Shown in pieces: positions 41,969 to 51,207 of a stretch of DNA of 64,000 nt (its first letter is position 1; each line of letters starts with the position of its first letter). The notes under the pieces were generated by a model. That model worked only from the letters and a program-made list of their open reading frames with translations, did not search any database and was not told the DNA's origin. Source of the stretch: Lachnospiraceae bacterium (GTDB lineage: Bacteria; Bacillota; Clostridia; Lachnospirales; Lachnospiraceae); assembly GCA_015057425.1 (NCBI GenBank), contig SVEL01000003.1, positions 124,001 to 188,000 of the forward strand, in the 5' to 3' direction. The translations under genes were made by a program, and so were the position numbers.

Positions 41969-43110
41969 AAGCAGTTATTTTTGATATGGACGGCGTTTTA
42001 GTTGACAGTGAGCTTGTATTTTTTGAAGCAAACAGGCTGTTAATGGAAAGCCTCGACAAAGAATTTAATAAAGAATACAATAAACAGTTTGTGGGAACTA
42101 CCTGTGACTATATGTGGAAGAAGATAATAGAGGACTATTCCCTTCAGGTATCTGTAGAATATATGGATAGGGAAGGAGCAAGAATAGTAAAAGAACTTCT
42201 TAAAGCAGGAGGGTTTCCACCTGTGCCTTTTTCAGGGGAATTTGTTAAGAGACTAAATGGAAAGGTAAAGCTTGCCATTGCATCATCATCTTCTATTGCA
42301 TCTATCGAAAGAAATATGGAGCAGTTAGGCCTTAGAAAGTATTTCGACAAGGTGGTAAGCGGAGTTACGGTAGATAAGCCCAAGCCGGCGCCTGATGTCT
42401 TTTTGAAGGCAGCAGAGGAGTTAGGAGTTAAGCCGGAGGAATGTTTAGTAATAGAAGATTCCTGCAATGGAGTAAAGGCTGCAAAGGCAGCAGGAATGGC
42501 ATGTATAGGTTATGTGAATCCTAACTCGGGAGAGCAGGATTTGTCAGAAGCTGATTGTTTGCTCTTAGGCTTTGAAGAAGCCGGTTTCGATTTTGTAGAA
42601 AAGGTGTATAATCATACTTTTGATATACCTTATACGGTGGCAGAAACAGACAGGCTTTATGTTGTAGAAATGTCAGATGATGATTATGACGTTTTTAAAG
42701 AGCTTGTAGAAAAAGAAGATGTGACAAAAATCACGGGACTTACTAAGAAAGATTATGACAGAACCCTTGGAAATAAAGAATATATGAAGTCTCATAGAGA
42801 AACGATGTATAAGTTTTACAGTTTGGGAATATGGGCGTTAAAATTAAAAGGGTCTGAAGATATTGTGGGTTTTGCAGGTGTAGACGAAAATTTAAATTTA
42901 TGCTATATTATTGACGAAAAATTTAGGGGAAAGGGATTTTGTAAGGAAGCAGTCAGCCGAATTATAAAATACGTCTTTGAAATAACCGGTGAAAAATGTA
43001 TTTTTGCTAAAGTAAGCGAAGATAATGCAGCATCAGTCAAGGTGGTAAAAACACTGGGATTTGAGCAGATAGGACCGGATTTGTGGAAGGATGAAAAAAG
43101 AGATGAATAA
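41962..43110 (+). CDS. HAD phosphatase / GNAT acetyltransferase fusion
   Basis: The 382-residue product has two enzyme domains. Residues 1 to about 210 form a HAD hydrolase of the beta-phosphoglucomutase kind: the nucleophile Asp in FDMDGVLVDSE, the Ser motif (IASSSS), the Lys in DKPKPAPDVF and the acidic pair in VIEDSCNGVKAA. Residues about 215-382 form a GNAT acetyltransferase (FAGVDENLNLCYIIDEKFRGKGFCKEAV-type motif A with RGKGFCKEA, and SVKVVKTLGFEQIG). Both active sites look intact. The HAD part alone is a normal length. The start overlaps the cyclophilin gene and its end overlaps the following lipoprotein gene. Substrates are unknown. Confidence 0.9.
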   Translation: MLKAVIFDMDGVLVDSELVFFEANRLLMESLDKEFNKEYNKQFVGTTCDYMWKKIIEDYSLQVSVEYMDREGARIVKELLKAGGFPPVPFSGEFVKRLNGKVKLAIASSSSIASIERNMEQLGLRKYFDKVVSGVTVDKPKPAPDVFLKAAEELGVKPEECLVIEDSCNGVKAAKAAGMACIGYVNPNSGEQDLSEADCLLLGFEEAGFDFVEKVYNHTFDIPYTVAETDRLYVVEMSDDDYDVFKELVEKEDVTKITGLTKKDYDRTLGNKEYMKSHRETMYKFYSLGIWALKLKGSEDIVGFAGVDENLNLCYIIDEKFRGKGFCKEAVSRIIKYVFEITGEKCIFAKVSEDNAASVKVVKTLGFEQIGPDLWKDEKRDE

Positions 43111-44635
43111 TAATATTAAAAGAATAGGTACACTTGTTCTCACAGGAGTAATGATTATATCTGCAGCAGCAATGGTTGGCGGATGTAATAAGCAAGATAA
43201 TAACAAAGAAAAAGATACGATAGTTGTAGGAATACAGCAGGCCCTTGACGGACTTGATCCTCATACTGTTGAATCGGCAGGGACAAGAGAAGTTCTTTAC
43301 AATGTATTTGAAGGGCTTATAAAGGTAGAGTCAGATGGCACTATATCTGCAGCACTTGCAAGTGAATACAGCATCAATGACGAGGGAACGGTTTATACAT
43401 TTGTTATCCGTGAAAATGTTAAGTTCCATGACGGAAGCGTACTTACAACTGAAGATGTTAAGTATTCCATTGAGAGAAACGCAGGTCTTCTTTCAGAAGG
43501 CGGTGAAGCTCTTGATGACGCGTTTACCAATATTGAAAGTGTAAATATTAAAGAAGGTAATAAAGTTGAGCTTGTTCTTAAGACAGCAGACTCAGAATTT
43601 ATATCATACCTTAACGAGCCTGTAATAAAAAAAGATGGCGAAAAAAATGCAAATGAAAAGAAGGGACCTGTAGGAACAGGACCATATAAAGTTATAGAAA
43701 ATGTAGCAGGAGACAGACTTGAATTAACAAAGTTTGATGATTATTGGAATCCTGAAAAGGCAGCAAATATAAAGAATGTTACATTTAAAGTAGTAACTGC
43801 CTCATCTGCAATGCTTGGAATGAAGGCCGGAACTATAGATATATTCCCTTATATAACAGAGGACCAGGCAAATGAACTTGAAGCAGCAGGTTTTGAAATA
43901 TTAGACGGTAACACTAATCTTGTGCAGGCATTATACTTAAACCACAATTGTGATAAATTTAAGGATGTGAGTGTACGTAAAGCATTGAACTACGCTATAG
44001 ATAAGCAGGAAATACTTGATATGGTGGCAGGCGGCAAGGGAACTATCCTTGGCAGTGCGTTGTTTGAAGGCTTTGGAAAGTATTATAAGGATTGTGCAGG
44101 CATATATCAGTATGATGCAGACAAAGCAAAAACTCTTTTGGAAGATGCATTGGGCGGTGAAAAGCTTACATTTACAGTCCGTGTGCCGGCTAACTATGAA
44201 GTTCATATGAATACTGCTCTTGTAATCCAGAACCAGCTTAAAGAAATCGGCGTAGATATGAAGATTGATGCTATTGACTGGAGCACATGGCTTGAAGAAG
44301 TTTATGCAGGCAATAATTATGAAGCAACAGTAGTAGGTATTGATGCAAAGCTTGCACCGAAGGATATGATGAGAAGATATTACTCAAAGGGAAGCGGTAA
44401 CCTTACTGCTTACAATAACCCTGAGTTTGATAAGTTATACGAAGAAGCCGTAGCAACAACAGATGAAGCAAAGAAGCAGGAACTTTACCACAAAATGCAG
44501 GATTTACTTGCAGAGGAAGCGGCTTCAGTATTTATTCAGGACAATGTCCAGCTTGTTGCTATCAATAAGAAACTTACAGGATACACATTCTATCCGATTT
44601 ATGTACAGGATATGGCATGTGTAAAATGGAAATAA
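43103..44635 (+). CDS. Oligopeptide/dipeptide ABC transporter, substrate-binding lipoprotein
   Basis: The 510-residue product belongs to family 5 extracellular solute-binding proteins. It has a lipoprotein signal with lipobox MVGGC. Family signatures include GLDPHTVESAGTREVLYNVFEGL, YTFVIRENVKFHDGS, TTEDVKYSIER and VRKALNYAIDKQEI. It delivers a peptide (or nickel or a sugar polymer, in some members) to the permeases encoded next. ATG 43103 has an AAGG site at workable spacing; ATG 43091 directly abuts that site and is less likely. It overlaps the HAD-GNAT gene by eight bases. Confidence 0.92.
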   Translation: MNNNIKRIGTLVLTGVMIISAAAMVGGCNKQDNNKEKDTIVVGIQQALDGLDPHTVESAGTREVLYNVFEGLIKVESDGTISAALASEYSINDEGTVYTFVIRENVKFHDGSVLTTEDVKYSIERNAGLLSEGGEALDDAFTNIESVNIKEGNKVELVLKTADSEFISYLNEPVIKKDGEKNANEKKGPVGTGPYKVIENVAGDRLELTKFDDYWNPEKAANIKNVTFKVVTASSAMLGMKAGTIDIFPYITEDQANELEAAGFEILDGNTNLVQALYLNHNCDKFKDVSVRKALNYAIDKQEILDMVAGGKGTILGSALFEGFGKYYKDCAGIYQYDADKAKTLLEDALGGEKLTFTVRVPANYEVHMNTALVIQNQLKEIGVDMKIDAIDWSTWLEEVYAGNNYEATVVGIDAKLAPKDMMRRYYSKGSGNLTAYNNPEFDKLYEEAVATTDEAKKQELYHKMQDLLAEEAASVFIQDNVQLVAINKKLTGYTFYPIYVQDMACVKWK

Positions 44636-44651
44636 TAATTAGGAGCATAAG

Positions 44652-45617
44652 ATGAAATCAGTAATTAAGAAGATAATAACCTTCACAATTACATTATTAC
44701 TGGTTTCCATGGTGGCATTTCTCATGTTTCAGGTAATTCCGGGCGACAGCGTTCTGACAAAAGCAGGTATGAACGCCACACCTGAAAGGATTGAAGAATT
44801 GAGAGAAGCTTATGGTCTCAATGAAAATATTGTTGTAAGATATTTTAACTGGTTGAAAGGATTTGTAACCGGAAACGGCTACAAATCCTATACTTATAAT
44901 ATGGATGTATGGGATTTGGTTATACCTAATCTTAAAGCAACCATACTTTTGGCAGGTTACAGTCTTATAATTATATTGGCCGTATCAATACCACTTGGAA
45001 CTGTTCTCGGTTATATGTCGGGAAAAAAGAAAAAATCTGTCAGTCGCAAGATTGGCAGCCTTTTTGATGTGGTAAATCAGGGAATTATGGCAGTGCCGTC
45101 ATTTTTTCTGGGGATAATGATAAGCATTGTATTCGGACTTATGCTTAAATGGTTTATCCCCGGACAAATAGTTTCTCTTGAAGATGATTTCTTAGGGTTT
45201 ATAGGTGCCATAACACCGGCAGCAGTGGCGGTGGCAGTGCCTAAGATTGCCATGCTTACAAAGTTTACAAAGTCATCTATTACCGAAAATATAAGAGCAG
45301 ATTATGTAAGAACGGCAAGAAGTAAAGGAATGACACTTACGTCAATACTTTTTAAACATGTTCTTAAAAATGCCCTTATTCCTGTAATTACCGTAACAGG
45401 TGTAATTTCCACGGAAATATTTGCAGGAAGTATAGTGGTTGAGCAGGTATTCGGCATACCGGGACTTGGTAAAGTACTTATTAACAGTATAAGCAGCAGA
45501 GATTACCCTGTAGTAATGGCGGCAGTAGTTTATAGTGCCATAGTAGTTTTGACAGTTAATTTAATAGTTGACATCGCATACAGAATCGTTGATCCGAGAA
45601 TGGGAGGCAAGAGCTGA
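44652..45617 (+). CDS. Peptide ABC transporter permease, DppB-like
   Basis: The 321-residue product has six membrane segments and the N-terminal feature of DppB/OppB permeases (FQVIPGDSVLTKAGMNATPE, an outer loop with the ELREAYGLN motif). The EAA-type loop that contacts the ATPase is RADYVRTARSKGMT. It ends by overlapping the start of the partner permease (TGATG). It is the second gene of the five-domain transporter. Confidence 0.94.
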   Translation: MKSVIKKIITFTITLLLVSMVAFLMFQVIPGDSVLTKAGMNATPERIEELREAYGLNENIVVRYFNWLKGFVTGNGYKSYTYNMDVWDLVIPNLKATILLAGYSLIIILAVSIPLGTVLGYMSGKKKKSVSRKIGSLFDVVNQGIMAVPSFFLGIMISIVFGLMLKWFIPGQIVSLEDDFLGFIGAITPAAVAVAVPKIAMLTKFTKSSITENIRADYVRTARSKGMTLTSILFKHVLKNALIPVITVTGVISTEIFAGSIVVEQVFGIPGLGKVLINSISSRDYPVVMAAVVYSAIVVLTVNLIVDIAYRIVDPRMGGKS

Positions 45618-46411
45618 TGAAAAAGAGAAATTATACGCTTATTGCCGGAACCATAATGGTGCTTGCGGCCATATTAATAGCAATAATAGCAGAATTTTAT
45701 ACACCATATGCCACCGATGCATTAAGTGTAAGTGATAAATTTCTTTCTCCGAGTCTGAAACATATTATGGGAACAGACAATTTGGGAAGAGATATACTTA
45801 GCCGTGTAATGGTAGGAATGGGAACGACCATAAAAATATCGGGCATGGCAATATTAATAGGTGGTACACTTGGTGTTATTTTAGGAACGGTATCAGGCTA
45901 CATAGGAGGCTTTTTCGACGAAGTTCTTATGAGAATCAATGATGTTGTAGCATCGGTTCCGTCTATTTTACTGGCAATGGTATTTATCGGTGTTATGGGT
46001 CGCGGAACGGTAACAGTCACCGTAGCACTTGGAATTGCATTTATTCCAAGCTTTGCCAGAGTTGTTCGCGGAGAAGTGATGAATTACAGACACAGAGACT
46101 TTGTAAAAAGTGCTAAGCTTTCCGGAGCAGGGCCTGTCAGAATAATGTTTTTGCACATTATGCCTAATATTAAAAATACGCTGCTTGCAGCTGTTGCAAC
46201 AGGCTTCAATAATGCAGTTTTAGCTGAGGCAGGAATGAGTTATATGGGAATAGGAGTACAACCGCCTACACCAAGCCTTGGGGAGATGCTGGCGTCTTCT
46301 CAAAGTTTCTGGGGATTGGCACCGTGGTATGTGATTTTTCCGGGACTTGCAATTATTTACCTGGTTATTTCGCTTGTGATATTTAGTAATGGTCTTAAGA
46401 AAAATATGTAA
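45617..46411 (+). CDS. Peptide ABC transporter permease, DppC-like
   Basis: The 264-residue product has the DppC/OppC pattern: an N-terminal membrane segment, HIMGTDNLGRDILSRVM, and the EAA-type loop HRDFVKSAKLSGAGPVRIM. Near the end is GMSYMGIGVQPPTPSLGEML, typical of DppC. The start overlaps the dppB-like stop. It is a little shorter than most DppC proteins but contains all the usual elements. Confidence 0.94.
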   Translation: MKKRNYTLIAGTIMVLAAILIAIIAEFYTPYATDALSVSDKFLSPSLKHIMGTDNLGRDILSRVMVGMGTTIKISGMAILIGGTLGVILGTVSGYIGGFFDEVLMRINDVVASVPSILLAMVFIGVMGRGTVTVTVALGIAFIPSFARVVRGEVMNYRHRDFVKSAKLSGAGPVRIMFLHIMPNIKNTLLAAVATGFNNAVLAEAGMSYMGIGVQPPTPSLGEMLASSQSFWGLAPWYVIFPGLAIIYLVISLVIFSNGLKKNM

Positions 46412-46451
46412 ATTCATATGATAAGACGAAAACTTATGTAAAAGGAAAGAT

Positions 46452-47894
46452 ATGGAAGAGATTTTAAAAGTAAATGACTTAAAGGTCGTAATTGAAAACA
46501 AAATAATAACAGATAATATATCTTTCTCAGTGAAGAAGGGTGGAATACTTGGAATAGTGGGCGAATCGGGCTCGGGAAAGACTATGACAAGTCTGGCCGT
46601 AATGGGACTTTTGCCGGAAGAGGCAGAAGTTAGTGGAAGTATTATATGCGGAGAAACGGAACTTACAAAACTTTCACACAGTCAGAGAAGAAGTATAAAC
46701 GGTAAGGAAGTATCTATGATATTTCAGGAGCCTATGACTTCCTTGAATCCGCTTATGAAAGTGGGCAGACAGGTTGAAGAAATGCTTATCCTTCATACTG
46801 ATATGAAAAAGGCAGAACGCAAACAGACAGTTATAAATATGTTTAAAGAAGTGGAACTTCCTGAGCCGGAGAAAATTTATAATATGTATCCGCATAACCT
46901 TTCAGGCGGTATGAGGCAGAGGGTTATGATAGCTATGGCACTTATATTAAATCCGTCTTTAATGATAGCTGATGAACCGACAACTGCCCTTGATAAAGAA
47001 GTGGAAGATGAAATAATTAAACTATTGCTTAAGCTGAATAAGGAAAAAAATGTGTCAATTGTTTTTGTTTCGCATGACCTTGGAATTATAAAAGAAATAA
47101 GCAATGAAGTGATTGTTATGAAGGACGGAACAATAGTTGAAAAAGGAAAAACCGAGTCTATTTTTAATTCCCCGTCTCACCCTTACACAAAATTGTTACT
47201 TGATTCTGTAAAAAAAGATAAAAAAGAAGCAGAAAAGAAGTCGGAAAATATAATTTTAGATGTAAAAAATGTATCTTTGTATTATAAAGTCAAAGGTAAA
47301 AAAGAATATATTGCAAAGAACATAAACTTTACCATGAATAAGGGCGAAATTCTGGGAATTCAGGGTAAAAGCGGATGCGGAAAGACAACTCTTGTTAAGA
47401 GTATATTGGGATTAAGAGACGAATACGATGGGGAAATCATATGTAATGCGGATAAAAAGCATATGGTTTTTCAGGACCCGTACGGAGCAATTAATCCCGT
47501 AAAGAAGATAGAATGGATATTGTCAGAGCCTCTTAAGATACAGAATAAAAAGGCAGGGGGCAATCTTTATACTAAAGAAGATATCAGAAAAAAGACTGAA
47601 GAAATGATAGAAAAAGTAGGTCTTGAACCTGAATATCTGAAAAGATATCCAAGTCAGTTAAGCGGTGGACAGAGGCAAAGAATCGCAATAGCAGTGGCGC
47701 TTATCGGAGGCAGCGATTTTATTGTGGCGGATGAACCGGTATCGGCCCTTGATATGACTATTCAGAAACAGGTACTTGAACTGCTTTTAAAACTTCAGAA
47801 AGAATTCGGATTATCAATTTTATTTATTTCTCATGACGAAAATGTTATGGAATCTATGTGTGACAGAATACTAAGATGGAATTATGAAAAGTAA
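46452..47894 (+). CDS. Peptide ABC transporter, two ATPase domains in one chain (DppD-DppF fusion)
   Basis: The 480-residue product has two nucleotide-binding domains. The first has Walker A GESGSGKTMTS, signature LSGGMRQRV and Walker B LMIADEPTTALD; the second has GKSGCGKTTL, LSGGQRQRI and FIVADEPVSALD. Usually these are two proteins, DppD and DppF, of about 320 residues each. Here they are joined and trimmed, and the second lacks the C-terminal oligopeptide-specific tail. With the preceding genes it makes a complete importer. Confidence 0.93.
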   Translation: MEEILKVNDLKVVIENKIITDNISFSVKKGGILGIVGESGSGKTMTSLAVMGLLPEEAEVSGSIICGETELTKLSHSQRRSINGKEVSMIFQEPMTSLNPLMKVGRQVEEMLILHTDMKKAERKQTVINMFKEVELPEPEKIYNMYPHNLSGGMRQRVMIAMALILNPSLMIADEPTTALDKEVEDEIIKLLLKLNKEKNVSIVFVSHDLGIIKEISNEVIVMKDGTIVEKGKTESIFNSPSHPYTKLLLDSVKKDKKEAEKKSENIILDVKNVSLYYKVKGKKEYIAKNINFTMNKGEILGIQGKSGCGKTTLVKSILGLRDEYDGEIICNADKKHMVFQDPYGAINPVKKIEWILSEPLKIQNKKAGGNLYTKEDIRKKTEEMIEKVGLEPEYLKRYPSQLSGGQRQRIAIAVALIGGSDFIVADEPVSALDMTIQKQVLELLLKLQKEFGLSILFISHDENVMESMCDRILRWNYEK

Positions 47895-47986
47895 ACTTTA
47901 AGTAGATTTTTTGACGATTATAGTGTATAATAAAACTAATAATAGTGTGGTGAACAAATTAATATACAAATGTGGAGGATTTTCGG

Positions 47987-50092
47987 ATGGGAAAAGAAAA
48001 GAAAGTTAAGACAAATGTCCCTAAGAAAAGCAGGAAGAAAGGGAAGATTAGCTTCTTTAACAGCATCAGGGCAAAGCTTCTTGCTAGTTTTATGCTACCT
48101 GTTGCAGGTATCATTGTTGTCGGACTGATATCTTATAATAAGGCATCAGAATCTGTTATTAACGGTCAGGTGGATTCGGCTGTCAGAACGGTAGAATCGA
48201 TAGATGTATATATTGAACTTATAATGTCTACGGTACGTTCAAATTACAAAATATATATTGATACAGATGAATTGAAGGATTATTTTAACGGAACATATGA
48301 TAAGTTGTATCCGGGTACTACAAAGAAGGCTGACGTAAGACAGGAGTTCCTTACAAAGATGTATGATCACATTAAGGAAGATCCGCTTATCGAAGATATT
48401 ATGTTTATATCAGATGAACATGAATCTATCAGTACCAATGCAGTTAAAGATACTTCTCTTAAACTTTACAGTACATATGTTGCAACTAAAAATGGTGAAA
48501 CAGCTTTATCTAATCAGTATAATTTTAACTGGTTTGGTAATGTAAGTGAGGCAGACAGCGTTCTTGGAAGCAACAAAGACCAGTATGCTTTACGAATGGT
48601 AAGAAAGTTTAGCAGTATAAAAGCATTGATGATTGTTGATGTGGATATGGGTGTAATCACAGAGGCGCTTGATAATTTTGAGGCAGGTGAAGGCGGATAT
48701 GTTGCACTTGTTACTGATGATGGTGCAGAAATATTCTCTTCACAGTCAACAACATCAGAAGAAAAGGTTTTCTTTGATAAATCATTCTACCAGGAAGCTC
48801 TTACCAATAGAGAAGAATCAGGTGCAACTAAGGTTGAAATGAATGGACAGGTTTACAGATTCATTTATTCGAAGATAGAAGGAACAAACTTTGTTGTATG
48901 TTCTCTTGTTTCAGAAAACCATCTCCTTGAGCAGGTTAAGGATATTCAGACTATTACAATTATAGTTGTTATTATTTCGGCACTTGTTGCTATAGGTGTT
49001 GCAGTTGTATTTACACAGGGAATCAGCTCAACAATTAAGAATATCGTTGGTGTTCTTGATAAAGTAGCTCAGGGTGATTTTACAGTAGAAGTTAAATCAA
49101 AGAGAAAAGATGAATTCAGACTTATGACTGATGCGTTGCAGGATACTGTGCTGGGAGTCAAGGAACTTATAACCAGTGTACGTGACGTAAACACAGAACT
49201 TGTTCAATCATCTGAGAGAGTTTATGATTCGTCGAAGTTATTTGTGGAAACATCAGAGAATATTAAACAGTCAGTTGACGAAATTAAATCAGGAACAAAC
49301 AGACTTGATGAAGATTCAGACAACTGTCTTGCACAGATGGATGGGCTTTCGGAAAAGATTACTACAGTTACATCTAATACAAATGAAATCGAGAGAATAG
49401 TAACAGTAACCAATGATTCTATTATGGCAGGTATTTCATCTATCGAAAGCGTAACAGAAAATACACATTCGACTACAAGAATTACAGGCGAGGTTATTGA
49501 AGCTATCGGTTCTCTTGAAGATAAGACCCGTTCGATTGTTGATTTCGTAGAGATTATCAATGGTATAGCAGAAGAAACCACACTTCTTTCTCTTAATGCA
49601 TCGATTGAAGCAGCAAGAGCAGGAGAAGCAGGACGCGGATTTGCTGTAGTAGCAGGCGAAATCAATAAGTTAGCTGATCAGTCTATGAATTCGGCAGGAC
49701 AAATCGGTGATATTGTTAAGGAAATCCTTGACAAGACAAGTCAGGTTGTAAATATTGCCAAGGAAGCTTTTGAGATAGTTCAGAAACAGGATGAAGCCGT
49801 TACGGGAACTACAGAAGCGTTTAACGAGATGAGAGAAAATATTAATACACTTCTTGTATCTCTTGAAAAAATCACTCAGAATGTTGCAAATATCGAAGGT
49901 GCAAGAGATATAACACTTGAAGCGGTAGAAAATATTTCATCAGTATCAGCTCAGACATCAGCATGCTCAGTATCTGTTGGTGATACGGTAGAATCACAGA
50001 ATGCGGCAATTGCAGAACTTAACAATGCGGCAGGAGTATTGGCTGAGAAGTCAGCAATGCTTACGGCTTTGCTTGAAAAGTTCACAATATAA
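47987..50092 (+). CDS. Methyl-accepting chemotaxis protein
   Basis: The 701-residue product is a membrane chemoreceptor. A long basic N-terminus precedes TM1 (residues about 30-52, SFMLPVAGIIVVGLISY), an outer sensor region of double-Cache type (about 55-310), TM2 (about 318-342), a HAMP domain, and the signalling domain. The hairpin tip is EETTLLSLNASIEAARAGE followed by GRGFAVVAGEI. It would pass ligand binding to CheA/CheW, so the organism is probably motile. ATG 47987 follows GGAGGAT. It directly follows the peptide transporter, which may hint at a shared ligand but is not proof. A strong terminator follows. Confidence 0.95.
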   Translation: MGKEKKVKTNVPKKSRKKGKISFFNSIRAKLLASFMLPVAGIIVVGLISYNKASESVINGQVDSAVRTVESIDVYIELIMSTVRSNYKIYIDTDELKDYFNGTYDKLYPGTTKKADVRQEFLTKMYDHIKEDPLIEDIMFISDEHESISTNAVKDTSLKLYSTYVATKNGETALSNQYNFNWFGNVSEADSVLGSNKDQYALRMVRKFSSIKALMIVDVDMGVITEALDNFEAGEGGYVALVTDDGAEIFSSQSTTSEEKVFFDKSFYQEALTNREESGATKVEMNGQVYRFIYSKIEGTNFVVCSLVSENHLLEQVKDIQTITIIVVIISALVAIGVAVVFTQGISSTIKNIVGVLDKVAQGDFTVEVKSKRKDEFRLMTDALQDTVLGVKELITSVRDVNTELVQSSERVYDSSKLFVETSENIKQSVDEIKSGTNRLDEDSDNCLAQMDGLSEKITTVTSNTNEIERIVTVTNDSIMAGISSIESVTENTHSTTRITGEVIEAIGSLEDKTRSIVDFVEIINGIAEETTLLSLNASIEAARAGEAGRGFAVVAGEINKLADQSMNSAGQIGDIVKEILDKTSQVVNIAKEAFEIVQKQDEAVTGTTEAFNEMRENINTLLVSLEKITQNVANIEGARDITLEAVENISSVSAQTSACSVSVGDTVESQNAAIAELNNAAGVLAEKSAMLTALLEKFTI

Positions 50093-50102
50093 GATTATAC
50101 CC

Positions 50103-50150
50103 GGCTGCCACACTAATACTTCCTTTCTTTATTGGTGTGGCAGCCTTTAT
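50103..50150 (+). terminator. Terminator of the chemoreceptor gene
   Basis: GGCTGCCACAC (50103-50113) pairs perfectly with GTGTGGCAGCC (50135-50145), followed by TTTATAATT. The loop is 21 bases. Confidence 0.85.
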
Positions 50151-50172
50151 AATTAAAAAATATAAAAAGTGC

Positions 50173-50201
50173 TTGCAATATTTTAAATCATGATGTATAA
50201 T
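50173..50201 (+). promoter_or_regulatory. SigmaA-type promoter of tRNA-Gln
   Basis: TTGCAA (50173-50178), a 17-base spacer and TATAAT (50196-50201) lie just upstream of the tRNA. The expected start of transcription is about 13 bases ahead of the mature 5' end. Confidence 0.85.
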
Positions 50202-50220
50202 ACCACTTGTCGTCAGACAT

Positions 50221-50293
50221 TGGCCCATCGCCAAATGGTAAGGCAACGGACTCTGACTCCGTCATTCTCAAGGTTCGAATCCTTGTGGGCCAG
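50221..50293 (+). tRNA. tRNA-Gln (anticodon CUG)
   Basis: The cloverleaf can be read directly. The acceptor arm TGGCCCA (50221-50227) pairs with TGGGCCA (50286-50292), with discriminator G at 50293. The anticodon stem ACGGA/TCCGT encloses CTCTGAC, giving anticodon CTG. The T arm contains GGTTCGAATCC. The U1-A72 first pair is typical of bacterial tRNA-Gln. CCA is not encoded. It stands alone between its own promoter and terminator. Confidence 0.96.
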
Positions 50294-50296
50294 CTT

Positions 50297-50325
50297 AAGC
50301 TGTTGCAAATGCAACAGCTTTTTTG
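50297..50325 (+). terminator. Rho-independent terminator after tRNA-Gln
   Basis: AAGCTGTTGC (50297-50306) pairs perfectly with GCAACAGCTT (50311-50320) around AAAT, followed directly by a run of T. Confidence 0.93.
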
Positions 50326-50364
50326 TTTCTCAATAATTTTTTTTACGGAAAGGACGGAAGACAT

Positions 50365-51192
50365 ATGATAGAACTGGGTAAAGTTCAAAATTTAGAAGTA
50401 TTTAAAATTACCGATTTCGGTATATACGTAGGGGAGAATAAAGAAGAAAGAGTACTTCTTCCTAAAAAACAGGTGCCGGAAGGAACTAAGCTTGGAGATA
50501 AGCTTGATGTATTTATATACAAGGATTCCAGCGACCGACTTATAGCTACAACTAGTATTCCGTACATCAGTCTCGGACAGGTTGGAAGACTTACAATTAA
50601 GGAAGTGACAAAAATCGGTGCATTTGCAGACTGGGGTTTGGAAAAGGATTTATTTATTCCATTTAGAGAACAGACATGTGCAGTAAAAGAAGGCAGTTCG
50701 TACCTTGTAGCACTGTATATAGATAAAAGTGAGAGACTTGCAGGAACTATGCGGGTTTACAATTATATGCAGACAACAGATATTTATAAAGATGGTGATG
50801 AAGTTGCCGGAACTATTTATGAGATAAAAGATTTGGGAGCATTTGTTGCAGTTGATAACAAATATTTCGGACTTATTCCAAAGAAGGAAGTTCACAGCAA
50901 TATAAAAGTCGGGGACGTAATAAAGTCAAGAGTAACTAAGCTTCGCCCTGACGGTAAGTTAGACCTTAGTGCAGTTAAACCTGCATATCGACAAATGAGT
51001 GATGACGTGGAAAAAATAATGTCAATCCTTGAAGGAATGGGAGGAAGACTTCCGTACAATGATAAGGTGTCGGCAGAAATTATCGACAGAGATTTTGGCA
51101 TGAGTAAAAGCGCATTTAAGCGTGCAGTCGGCAGATTATACAAAGAAAGAAAAGTTATTATTAACCCGGATTCAATAGAAATTATAAAGTAA
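50365..51192 (+). CDS. CvfB-like S1 RNA-binding protein
   Basis: The 275-residue product has the CvfB/YitL layout. Two or three S1-like OB folds follow one another (for example TDFGIYVGENKEERVLLPKK at the start, GAFADWGLEKDLFIPFREQ in the middle, and LGAFVAVDNKYFGLIPKKEVH later). A C-terminal winged-helix ends it (MSKSAFKRAVGRLYKERKV). The family binds RNA and affects virulence-gene and general expression in Gram-positive bacteria. ATG 50365 follows GGACGGAAG; the frame open from 50323 starts within the tRNA terminator. It precedes ridA by 15 bases. Confidence 0.9.
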   Translation: MIELGKVQNLEVFKITDFGIYVGENKEERVLLPKKQVPEGTKLGDKLDVFIYKDSSDRLIATTSIPYISLGQVGRLTIKEVTKIGAFADWGLEKDLFIPFREQTCAVKEGSSYLVALYIDKSERLAGTMRVYNYMQTTDIYKDGDEVAGTIYEIKDLGAFVAVDNKYFGLIPKKEVHSNIKVGDVIKSRVTKLRPDGKLDLSAVKPAYRQMSDDVEKIMSILEGMGGRLPYNDKVSAEIIDRDFGMSKSAFKRAVGRLYKERKVIINPDSIEIIK

Positions 51193-51207
51193 CGGAGGTA
51201 TTACAAA

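Noticed and set aside
47892..47930. SigmaD-type (flagellar) promoter for the chemoreceptor gene
   Set aside because: A TAAA and a GACGATTA are present, but the spacing of 17 is off the usual 15 and the match is weak.
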